The notes beneath the pieces were generated by a model. That model ran no database searches, was not told the origin of the DNA, and worked only from the letters and a program-made list of their open reading frames with translations. A stretch of DNA of 33,700 bases from Bacteroidota bacterium (lineage in GTDB: Bacteria; Bacteroidota; Bacteroidia; UKL13-3): contig JAUXUD010000066.1 of NCBI GenBank assembly GCA_030680835.1, forward strand, positions 1 to 33,700, given 5' to 3'. Both the position numbers and the translations under genes were made by a program. Below are positions 16,995 through 24,568 of the stretch, piece by piece. Position 1 is the first letter of the stretch. Each line of letters begins with the position of its first letter.

Positions 16995-18460
16995 ATTTTT
17001 TTCTTGTTAAGGGGTTCATGAATTTCCTGAATATCCACACCTTCTCCCTCGGCCACCTGCCAGATTGAAATGATGGGTACAAACCTTGAAAACATTGTGA
17101 TGATAAGAAGCAATGCGGCAAACGTTGCAGTAACAATAGTCATCTCTACCATGCTGGGTGAATATTGGGTCCATGATTCGGGAACATCCTGAATCGGTAG
17201 ATAAGGATGCGACAAACCGGGTATTACGATGAGATAACGTTTGAACCAGGCGGCAACAACAGCCAGCAATGCGATTATTGTTAGCGGCAAAGGTTTACGC
17301 ATCGAGCGCAGCATGGGCAGGAACGAAGGAACGATAATTCCAAAAACTGCAACCATCCAATATAAGGGTGCTGTATCCTGTGTAAATAAATCAAGCAAAT
17401 GATTTGCATGAAGTCCGCTCATTTTATAGGATGGAACGAGGTATTCATTTACATTGGTGTAAAAATAACACAAGGAAAGGAATACGAGCATTTTCCCCAT
17501 ATAATCAAAATGTTTATCCGTGAGATATTTTTCAAAATGATATAATTTTCTGAAAGCATATACCGCCACAATCATTGCTGCAGAGGCTAGCAGGCAGGCA
17601 CCCGAAATAAAGTAAACCCCGAAATTGGTACTGTCCCATTCTGCACGGAGTGTGGTTGCAAAAAGCCATGCATCTACTGTTTGAATGGCAACTGCAAGGG
17701 GTATAATCAGTATGGCCAATATCTTGATGCTCTTTTTCAATAATTTCCATTGCTCAGGGGTTCCTTTCCATCCAAACGATAGTTTGCTGTATAACCATTT
17801 TTGCCATACAGGTTTATCTTCCAAACGCTCCTCACATATTTTCATACAGGGCAGGATGGGTACAAGCAGCATCAGTAAGCTTACCGCAACATAAGTGGCA
17901 ATTACAATCACATCCCATGTTACCGGCGATTGAATCTTGGCATAAAGTATTAAATAATGCAAGCGGTCGGGGCGGCCCATAGCCACCATGATACATAATC
18001 CTGCCATAATAATGGAGGCCAGTGCAATGAGTTCTGCTATTCGCGATAAGGGCCGGTACCATTCAAACTTTATCAGTTTTAAAATAGCCGACATCAATGC
18101 ACCAACCATGCTCAGGGCAACATAAAATACAAAGGTGGAAATATATACACCCCACATTGTATAATCACGTATGGAAATGGTTTCATACTTACTCCGGGTT
18201 TCCTGCAGATAATAAGCATATATACCTGCCAGAGTTACTGCTACCAGAAAACCGATCCATATTTTTCCGTAGGTACCGATTTTACGTATCGGGTGTAACA
18301 GGTCTTCCTCCATTTGCATATACTTTTGTGCGAGCCTGTTTTTATTTTCAATGAATTTGAGAAATTCTGCTTTCCACTTTCTCTCATTCACCTCCATCAA
18401 TTCCGTATCCTGTTCCTGAATCCCGGTGAGTTGTTCCTCTGTTGTATTTTGCATATTCAT
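16991..18460 (-). CDS. NrfD/PsrC-like quinone-interacting membrane subunit
   Basis: A 489-residue polytopic membrane protein of the NrfD/PsrC family, which exchanges electrons between the quinone pool and a partner iron-sulfur protein. A hydrophilic N-terminal extension of about 60 residues precedes roughly nine to ten hydrophobic helices. The second half repeats the layout with LPSFLPMLRSMRKPLPLTIIALLAVV and a last helix VEMTIVTATFAALLLIITMF. It starts 2 bp after the ferredoxin gene ends (ATG at 18460; M3 at 18454 is an alternative) and overlaps the next gene by 4 bp. The neighbours indicate a quinol-oxidising or quinone-reducing module. The family assignment rests on topology and context rather than a single signature motif. 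Confidence 0.82.
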   Translation of the reverse strand: MNMQNTTEEQLTGIQEQDTELMEVNERKWKAEFLKFIENKNRLAQKYMQMEEDLLHPIRKIGTYGKIWIGFLVAVTLAGIYAYYLQETRSKYETISIRDYTMWGVYISTFVFYVALSMVGALMSAILKLIKFEWYRPLSRIAELIALASIIMAGLCIMVAMGRPDRLHYLILYAKIQSPVTWDVIVIATYVAVSLLMLLVPILPCMKICEERLEDKPVWQKWLYSKLSFGWKGTPEQWKLLKKSIKILAILIIPLAVAIQTVDAWLFATTLRAEWDSTNFGVYFISGACLLASAAMIVAVYAFRKLYHFEKYLTDKHFDYMGKMLVFLSLCYFYTNVNEYLVPSYKMSGLHANHLLDLFTQDTAPLYWMVAVFGIIVPSFLPMLRSMRKPLPLTIIALLAVVAAWFKRYLIVIPGLSHPYLPIQDVPESWTQYSPSMVEMTIVTATFAALLLIITMFSRFVPIISIWQVAEGEGVDIQEIHEPLNKKKI

Positions 18461-18462
18461 GA

Positions 18463-19407
18463 TTATTCTTCAGTATTATGTTTAACAGTTGCTTCTTCAA
18501 ATGGGAAAATGCGTTTGTCCTGTGGCAAATAATATACTCTGGGTTCTGTACCCAGTGTTTCAAACTGCCTGTAACCCGCACGGCTTCCAATGAGTTCGGA
18601 GAGCTGGAAAACTTCGTCACCGTTGGTTACGGTATCTTCATTCTCGTCGCCCACAAACATCACTCCGTTCGGACATTCGGTTACGCATACAGGCAGTTTT
18701 CCCTGGGCGAGTTCATCGGGGCACATATCGCATTTGGAAACTGTACCCACTGCGTTTGAGCGTGCGGCTCCGCATATTCCGATATCATTTTTATGTTCTT
18801 CGTTATAGGCAACCTGTTTGGGTTTCCCGAAATTAAATACCCTTGCCGAATACGGACAGGCGGCCATGCAGAATTTGCATCCCACACACCGTTCCGGATC
18901 AACTCCAACCAAACCATCGGTTCTTTTAAAAGTAGCATCAACCGGACATACCTTTATACAAGGCGGATTGTCGCAATGATAACAATGTGTAGGAAACCAA
19001 TAAGGCCTGGCCAGTTTCGAATCCTGCATTCGTTTCACTTTTAAATATTCGATGGGAGGCAATGTATTATGCATCTTCTGACAAGCCTCAACGCAAGTCC
19101 TTTTATTCTCGCATCGTGCCAGATCAATAACCATAACAAATTTTTTCCCGGGAACCCCTTTTCTTAAGATACTTTCGGGTGACTCAGGAACATTTTTTAC
19201 TTTCTCCTGATCCACTTCAATCAATTTTCCATCAATGGTAAGTGCTTTTACTTTTTCACCCGAAGGCTCATCTGTTTTACTGAAAAGATTCACAGCCCCT
19301 CCTGCCAATAATGCAACACCGCCCGTCAGCATTCCGAGTTTAAGCATTTCCCTCCGGGTTGATTTAAGTTCTTTTGGATGGGTATTGTTTTCATTAACTT
19401 CTTTCAT
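18463..19407 (-). CDS. Tat-exported multi-cluster [Fe-S] ferredoxin subunit
   Basis: A 314-residue iron-sulfur protein of the DmsB/NrfC/PsrB type with a twin-arginine signal (STRREMLKLG, Arg18-Arg19) and hydrophobic segment (about 25-41), so it should act on the periplasmic side. Cluster motifs are C99-x5-C105-x3-C109; C142-x2-C145-x4-C150-x3-C154-P; C174-x2-C177-x2-C180-x3-C184-P; and C226-x2-C229-x11-C241-x3-C245-P. The first motif lacks one of the usual four cysteines, so 15 of the expected 16 ligands are present. It is the first gene of the operon with NrfD, the Ig-like protein and cytochrome c, and should relay electrons between the membrane subunit and haem c. No molybdopterin enzyme is next to it. 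Confidence 0.9.
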   Translation of the reverse strand: MKEVNENNTHPKELKSTRREMLKLGMLTGGVALLAGGAVNLFSKTDEPSGEKVKALTIDGKLIEVDQEKVKNVPESPESILRKGVPGKKFVMVIDLARCENKRTCVEACQKMHNTLPPIEYLKVKRMQDSKLARPYWFPTHCYHCDNPPCIKVCPVDATFKRTDGLVGVDPERCVGCKFCMAACPYSARVFNFGKPKQVAYNEEHKNDIGICGAARSNAVGTVSKCDMCPDELAQGKLPVCVTECPNGVMFVGDENEDTVTNGDEVFQLSELIGSRAGYRQFETLGTEPRVYYLPQDKRIFPFEEATVKHNTEE

Positions 19408-19666
19408 AATACTATTTCCTGTTATTGATTATTATTGAAATTTACTTTTATCAACATCCTCATTTGCGGGTTCAAAATAAAAGGCGAAATAGAGCCCAGC
19501 CAATGACTTAGGAAAGTTTTTATAAAGACAGTTGCCTGTTAAAATATAGACATAAGCCTTTTTAATTCGGGCGTTAAAAAGAGTAGATTCTACTCCGTTA
19601 TTTCATTTTAAATGAAAATTGAATTTGAATTTGATAAAAAATAAATAGGATTAATTAAATAATAAA
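19408..19666. promoter_or_regulatory. Upstream region of the FeS-NrfD operon, with two palindromes
   Basis: No gene is seen here. Two perfect inverted repeats stand close together: GAGTAGA-T-TCTACTC at 19581-19595 and TTTCATTT-T-AAATGAAA at 19601-19617. They lie about 175-210 bp upstream of the ATG at 19407 and could be operator sites, for example for the adjacent Crp/Fnr protein, or local hairpins. A weak promoter candidate on the minus strand is TTG-N21-TATTTTG nearer the gene. No clear TTGAT-N4-ATCAA box is found. Confidence 0.3.
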
Positions 19667-19700
19667 AGAGGCCTTATCCATTTGAATGCATAAGGCCTTT
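19667..19700 (-). terminator. Rho-independent terminator of the Crp/Fnr gene
   Basis: Stem AGGCCTTAT (19669-19677) pairs with ATAAGGCCT (19690-19698) perfectly over 9 bp, extendable by a G-T and an A-T pair, with a 12-nt loop. Reading on the minus strand, it is followed by a T-rich run (complement of 19661-19667, AATAAAA). It lies 31 bp after the stop codon of the regulator gene and separates it from the FeS-NrfD operon. Confidence 0.75.
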
Positions 19701-19730
19701 AAAGAAAATATTTTTAATAATTGTTTGGGA

Positions 19731-20450
19731 TCAGAGGTACTGCGAAATTATTTTTTCCAGTCTTGATTTATCAAGTATTTTTATACATTGACCGTGAACT
19801 TCAAGCAAATTATCCTCTTCAAATTCCGAAAACTGTTTTACAATCCGGTCTGTACTGATGCCTGCTATAGAAGCAATTTCCTCGCGCGAAAGTTTAATGG
19901 CAAGGGTTGCTTCATCTCCATCCAAACCAAACTCTTCAGTAAGATGCAGAATGGCATCGGCTGTTTTTTCACGTACATTCATTTCAGCCATGTTTCGTAA
20001 CTTTTTTTCTACCATACCCAGTTTGCCAACATACTTCCACAATACCTGGTGGTATAATTCCTGGTTCTCCTGTAGTATTTGTCCAAAAACATCTTTAGAA
20101 ACAATATAAATACAGGAGTCCTCAATGGTAGTGGCTGAGAGGTTATACTTTGTTTTTTGTCCGCAACCCCGGTAACCCAAAATATCACCATCTTTTGCAA
20201 AAGAAACAATCATGTCGTGGGAGTGAATTCCTTCCATCCAGAGCTTCAGTTTACCCTTATAAATAATGTATATAAATGAAGCAGGTTGAAAGTCATAAAA
20301 AATAACATTATTTTTTCTGTAGATATGCCGGGTTGCACTTTCCTGAAGCATCTTTTTTTGATTGGAAGTGCAATAATTGTCTAATATGGGAATTGTTCTG
20401 ATAAAATCTTCTTCAACTTCCTGAATACTTTGTAAGGTCTGGGTTTTCAT
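19731..20450 (-). CDS. Crp/Fnr-family transcriptional regulator
   Basis: A 239-residue regulator with an N-terminal cyclic-nucleotide-binding-like sensor domain (about 20-130; IYRKNNVIFYDFQPASFIYIIYKGKLKLWM and FAKDGDILGYRG are the beta-roll strands), a dimer helix (about 135-165) and a C-terminal Crp-type winged helix (LSREEIASIAGISTDRIVKQFSEFEEDNLL, about 188-217). There is no N-terminal cysteine cluster of the FNR type; the four cysteines are scattered, so direct oxygen sensing through a [4Fe-4S] cluster is unlikely and the signal is unknown. It lies upstream of, and on the same strand as, the FeS-NrfD-cytochrome operon and is the natural candidate to control it, though a terminator separates them. 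Confidence 0.88.
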   Translation of the reverse strand: MKTQTLQSIQEVEEDFIRTIPILDNYCTSNQKKMLQESATRHIYRKNNVIFYDFQPASFIYIIYKGKLKLWMEGIHSHDMIVSFAKDGDILGYRGCGQKTKYNLSATTIEDSCIYIVSKDVFGQILQENQELYHQVLWKYVGKLGMVEKKLRNMAEMNVREKTADAILHLTEEFGLDGDEATLAIKLSREEIASIAGISTDRIVKQFSEFEEDNLLEVHGQCIKILDKSRLEKIISQYL

Positions 20451-20733
20451 AATAAAAACTTTTTAATTTTCCTTCTTGGGGAATAATTAATTTCTCCTGA
20501 ACCAATTTCGCCACAATGATATTGGTTAATGGCTTTAATAAATATGATATATATTAAGATTCTGCTGGGCATTTGCCCTTTTTAAAAACGGTAAATGCCT
20601 CTATGAAGTGCTGTTTTATAAGGGGTCTTGCCCAAACTTATAAATATTTATTAAAATTATTTCAAACCTGATACTCGTCAAACATGACTTATTGCATTGT
20701 AAATTTAAGTGTAATGGGTACACTTAGAGAAGA
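20451..20733. promoter_or_regulatory. Gene-free region upstream of the Crp/Fnr gene
   Basis: No ORF of interest. It contains two inverted repeats, AACCAAT/ATTGGTT around 20510-20527 and GGCATTT (20568-20574)/AAATGCC (20593-20599), and an AT-rich stretch. These could be operators for autoregulation but match no site I know. No convincing promoter box pair was found. Confidence 0.25.
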
Positions 20734-20786
20734 AAGAGAAAGGGAAAGAGAAAGAGATTGACACTCTTTCAGTTGCCCTTTCTCTT
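20734..20786 (-). terminator. Hairpin downstream of the first tandem T9SS gene
   Basis: AAGAGAAAGGG (20734-20744) is the exact reverse complement of CCCTTTCTCTT (20776-20786), and AGAG/CTCT can pair again inside the loop. It begins 7 bp after the stop codon at 20793 on the minus strand. The position suggests transcription termination, but no T-tract follows and the purine-rich arms may be partly fortuitous. Confidence 0.4.
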
Positions 20787-20792
20787 GGATTA

Positions 20793-23700
20793 TTACTCTA
20801 TAACAAACCGCTTCACCTGTTGGAAATGGGTGTCCGAAATTCTCAGAAAATAAATTCCCGATACCCGCGGAAGTTCTATTTCCATATCGTTTTTGCCCGG
20901 TTTAAAACCGGCCGAAAGCGTATAAACGATATCCCCTAAGGCATTGAATATTTGAATGCTATAATTACCAGACTTTATAATGCCGGCTGAGACAATGAAA
21001 TTGCCATTATTGGGGTTCGGAAATATTTGCAAAGTCTGAAACTGCGTCATTTCATTCATGCCGGTGCTTATTACAGTCACATTCATAAGATTTGAATCGT
21101 TGCAATTTTGCTGATTGGATCCTTCAACTTTTATACTTCCTGACCCACTATTTGTCCATGTAACATTTACAGAAGCTGTTCCCTGGCCTGCGTTTATCGT
21201 CCCGTTTGTGATTGTCCATACATAGCTTACATTCACTTGCGACAGAACTGAATAGGTATAAGATGTATCAGTCCGCAAAGCGGTTTTCTGGCCTGTTATT
21301 ACAATTGCATTGGGTCTTTGAATCACATCGAATATTACCGTATCGGATGCCAGGCAGCCTCCTGTTGGGGATGGAGCCGTATAACCGGAAAGTGCAGGAT
21401 TAAACACCACAGTATTGCTAAGCGGGTAAGTTACAATAAACTTGTATGTGATGATATTCGTGTCTATTTTAACCCCGGTTGCCTGCGGGTTGAAGGCATA
21501 ATAATTCTGGCCCGCATTGGGTTTAAAAATACCATTCCCCAACCAAAGTTCATTGATAGCCATTGCTCCCCCATTAGGGGTGTATAGCTGTGTGCCGGGT
21601 GTTATGTTAAAGGTACCTGCATAGTCACAGAACTGTCTGTGCGGACCTGCATTAATAACAGGTCGTGGGAATATGGCAATAATTAATGAATCCTTTACCT
21701 TGCATCCATCCGAATCACTAACCGTTACGTTTACAAAGTTACCTGCCGCGTTCGAAGGCGGTGATGCCGGTTGGTTCAGCAAATTGGCTGTGATTACCTG
21801 ATTGCCACTGATGGCTGATGGATTTAACGGATAGGTCCATGCCCAGGTAATCTGACCCGGTTTATTGGTTGATATAATAACAGGTAGTGTTATCATTCCT
21901 GTATTTTTGCAAATAGATATATCTGCAGGATGGTTAATGATGGGTGAGGGTTTTACCAATACGCTTACGGTATCTGTATTACTACAGGTTACTCCTCCAT
22001 AAGTAATAAATCCTTTAACCTGGTAGCTGGTATTTACGCCGGGTGCGATGGTTAAAGAAGCAGTTCGTGCCAATATAATAGCCGGATCAATTACCGGTAG
22101 TTGCCTCCATTGAAAACTGTCAATTGCTGCGGTGGTTCCATTTGCAATAAGGCTAAGCAGGGCATTGTTTGAACACAAACTCCTGTCAGAACCTGCTGAT
22201 AACTGAACCGCCGGGTTCACATAAACCATGGCTATATCATAGTGAATACAGCCCATGCTATCCATTTTTTGAACCACATATCTTCCACTGTCTTTAGCAA
22301 TTATTTTCTGCGAAAAAATATTTTCCATTGCAGGCAGAGCAGGTGATTTAAACCAATGCCAGTTAATAACGGAACCATTATTATTTCCTGCATCAAGTGT
22401 ATCTGACATGCCGTAACATAAACGCATGTTTGTTGTCATTTCATGTGGAAGAGGAGAACCGGTATTGATGGTAAATATTGTTGAATCACTGCATCCGTTT
22501 GAATCGGTAATAACTACTTTATAATGCATGTTGCCTGCTGCCGAAGCATTAATAATAATATTTGAATCTGGATTTAGTGCTCTGATAATTGTGCTTGAAC
22601 TGAGATCCCCCGCATAAAAAGAATAACGGTATCCCAAACCAAAAGGAACTCCCCCACTCCCATGAGCCTGAAGTTTTACCGATTGTCCAAAACAAACTGA
22701 GGTATCACCAATGCTCGCCTGAACCGGGCTTGTAATCAGGATTGAATCATAAATATTATCATTCGCACATCCATTAGGTGCAGGAGGAGGCATTGTTCTC
22801 ATCCGCAATTTAATTTGATGATATCCACCTTGCATGAAAGTGTGATTAGAGACTGAACTTCCATTATAAGTGATATAGTTATTACTATGTGGCGCTGTTT
22901 CCACCTGGAATTGGGTATAGGAACTATCCACGGCAACTCCGTTGTATAGTGAATAAGCAAAATCATATTTTCTACAACCCTTATTCGTTTTTGTAATAGT
23001 AGCCAATGGAATTCGCCTTACCAATATTGAAAATGAACGGCTTGTGCGCCCCGGCAAGGGACAGGCTCTATCTTTTGCATTGACCACAAAATAATAAGGC
23101 AGGTTTTGAGCCATACTGGCCGGAGGGGTCCAGCAAAAACGCATACTATCCAGGCGTGGACCTGTTGTAATGCGTGTTGAAGCATTATAGGCTTTCACAA
23201 AAGTTGCCCCGTTGCTGACGAGATTTGATGGTGCATTCCAGCTTAAATCTGTTGTATCCGTTGATGCAGCATTATCCCATGCGGTAACATAAAAACACAA
23301 TTGCTGGCCCGCACAAACTGAATATGCAAAATTGGGTTGCGGAGATGATAAAGTTGCGTTTGCATCATAGGTACGATGTATAGGAGGGTTATTGTTTGGA
23401 CATAGGATGCTGTAAAACTGAATATCGCGTCGTGTCACTCCCATCAAAGTGGGCACACCACCCATGTTCTTCCATTGTTTTACTTCAATAACCATAGTAG
23501 CAATAAAAAAACCTAAGGGTCTAAAGCGTATATCTCCAGTAATAGGATCAAAAGATATTCCTGCCGGAGGGAGAAGAGGAACGCCCTGAATGGGTGCTCC
23601 TAAATAAGGAATCGGCACCGTAGGACTATAAGGTGAAACATAGGGTGCTGTAACTCCATGATAAATAAGTGCGGACCTGAATGCATAACTCAATGAATCA

Positions 23701-24386
23701 CCATCGGGGTCAAGAGCTCCCGGATTATAATAATAATCCTGGCCCGCACATACAACGGCAACGGGCGCATTTGTGAAAATTGGGGCTGAATTGCATGGCG
23801 TAATACAACGGTTAATGGTGGCTTCGGTATAGAAGTTTAATGTACCCGGATTAAGCAATGAAATGATGGCAGCATTACGGCAACAGGATGAATACCCAAT
23901 GCTTACCATACAGCAACCTGATGGCAGTGAATTTAAATTAATCTCCCCCTTAAAAACATACACCTCAATCCCCGGAGAAAAAGAACCCGGTGTACGGGTA
24001 CCACAATTGCTGCAAATTGATTTTGAGGTATCGCACAATTGAACGATATCAAAACTACTTATAGCTGTTATAAGGGTTAAGGTTTGAGTTCCAAAAACTG
24101 TGTTTGAACATGTACCTGAAGCTCCAATTTTGCTTACCTGAACCACACAGTTTGAGCTCAATCCACCGGGACAACTTGCACACAACTGGGCCTCTGAACA
24201 ATCCCGGTATACCTTAAGCGTTATGTTATAAACCCCGGGTGTACTTGTGCACTCGTATGATATATCCGCACCTGCTACATGAGATGCAACAGCATAATTT
24301 GAGTAGCCATAAAAAATAATTAGCAGGATAGCATTCAGAAGGATATTGATACTTCTGATGGCTCTGTTGGTACAATTCCTTTTCAT
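20793..24386 (-). CDS. Large secreted Ig/PKD-type T9SS protein, tandem paralog 1
   Basis: A 1197-residue exported protein. A signal peptide (about 10-35, ending YAVAS) precedes a cysteine-rich N-terminal domain beginning SHVAGADISYECTSTPGVYNITLKVYRDC, a module common at the start of Bacteroidota T9SS or gliding-associated proteins. A cadherin-like segment (DPDGDSLSYAF, about 225-240), then several Ig/PKD-like domains, then a T9SS type A sorting domain (LQIFPNPNNGNFIVSAG ... SGIYFLRIS ... KRFVIE) follow. It is the tandem copy of the gene at 24569, with long identical or near-identical stretches. It carries about 170 extra residues (roughly 21945-22455), two Ig-like units, and lacks a different 100-residue segment present in the other copy. 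Surface adhesion is plausible; no enzyme motif is seen. Confidence 0.85.
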   Translation of the reverse strand: MKRNCTNRAIRSINILLNAILLIIFYGYSNYAVASHVAGADISYECTSTPGVYNITLKVYRDCSEAQLCASCPGGLSSNCVVQVSKIGASGTCSNTVFGTQTLTLITAISSFDIVQLCDTSKSICSNCGTRTPGSFSPGIEVYVFKGEINLNSLPSGCCMVSIGYSSCCRNAAIISLLNPGTLNFYTEATINRCITPCNSAPIFTNAPVAVVCAGQDYYYNPGALDPDGDSLSYAFRSALIYHGVTAPYVSPYSPTVPIPYLGAPIQGVPLLPPAGISFDPITGDIRFRPLGFFIATMVIEVKQWKNMGGVPTLMGVTRRDIQFYSILCPNNNPPIHRTYDANATLSSPQPNFAYSVCAGQQLCFYVTAWDNAASTDTTDLSWNAPSNLVSNGATFVKAYNASTRITTGPRLDSMRFCWTPPASMAQNLPYYFVVNAKDRACPLPGRTSRSFSILVRRIPLATITKTNKGCRKYDFAYSLYNGVAVDSSYTQFQVETAPHSNNYITYNGSSVSNHTFMQGGYHQIKLRMRTMPPPAPNGCANDNIYDSILITSPVQASIGDTSVCFGQSVKLQAHGSGGVPFGLGYRYSFYAGDLSSSTIIRALNPDSNIIINASAAGNMHYKVVITDSNGCSDSTIFTINTGSPLPHEMTTNMRLCYGMSDTLDAGNNNGSVINWHWFKSPALPAMENIFSQKIIAKDSGRYVVQKMDSMGCIHYDIAMVYVNPAVQLSAGSDRSLCSNNALLSLIANGTTAAIDSFQWRQLPVIDPAIILARTASLTIAPGVNTSYQVKGFITYGGVTCSNTDTVSVLVKPSPIINHPADISICKNTGMITLPVIISTNKPGQITWAWTYPLNPSAISGNQVITANLLNQPASPPSNAAGNFVNVTVSDSDGCKVKDSLIIAIFPRPVINAGPHRQFCDYAGTFNITPGTQLYTPNGGAMAINELWLGNGIFKPNAGQNYYAFNPQATGVKIDTNIITYKFIVTYPLSNTVVFNPALSGYTAPSPTGGCLASDTVIFDVIQRPNAIVITGQKTALRTDTSYTYSVLSQVNVSYVWTITNGTINAGQGTASVNVTWTNSGSGSIKVEGSNQQNCNDSNLMNVTVISTGMNEMTQFQTLQIFPNPNNGNFIVSAGIIKSGNYSIQIFNALGDIVYTLSAGFKPGKNDMEIELPRVSGIYFLRISDTHFQQVKRFVIE

Positions 24387-24513
24387 AAGAATTAAATTAA
24401 TAAGTAAATTTAATCTATTGAACCAACCTGTTGTTCAGCACGCATCAGAAATAATAAAATATTATGATAGAAATAATAAAAAATTAAGAATCGTGATGTA
24501 TTTACTCAGTGAG

Positions 24514-24556
24514 CTCTGTGTTAAAATGCAAAGTCGGGAAGATAAAACGCACAGAG
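24514..24556. repeat. Short inverted CTCTGTG repeat between the tandem genes
   Basis: CTCTGTG (24514-24520) and CACAGAG (24550-24556) are inverted, with CTCAGTG just outside the left arm (24506-24512) and an AGAGG-AGCT stretch outside the right. The same words occur in the longer inverted repeat at 28788-28912, so both may be degraded copies of one dispersed element. It lies just after the stop codon of the gene at 24569 and might also act as a transcript end. Confidence 0.4.
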
Positions 24557-24568
24557 GAAGAGGAGCTG

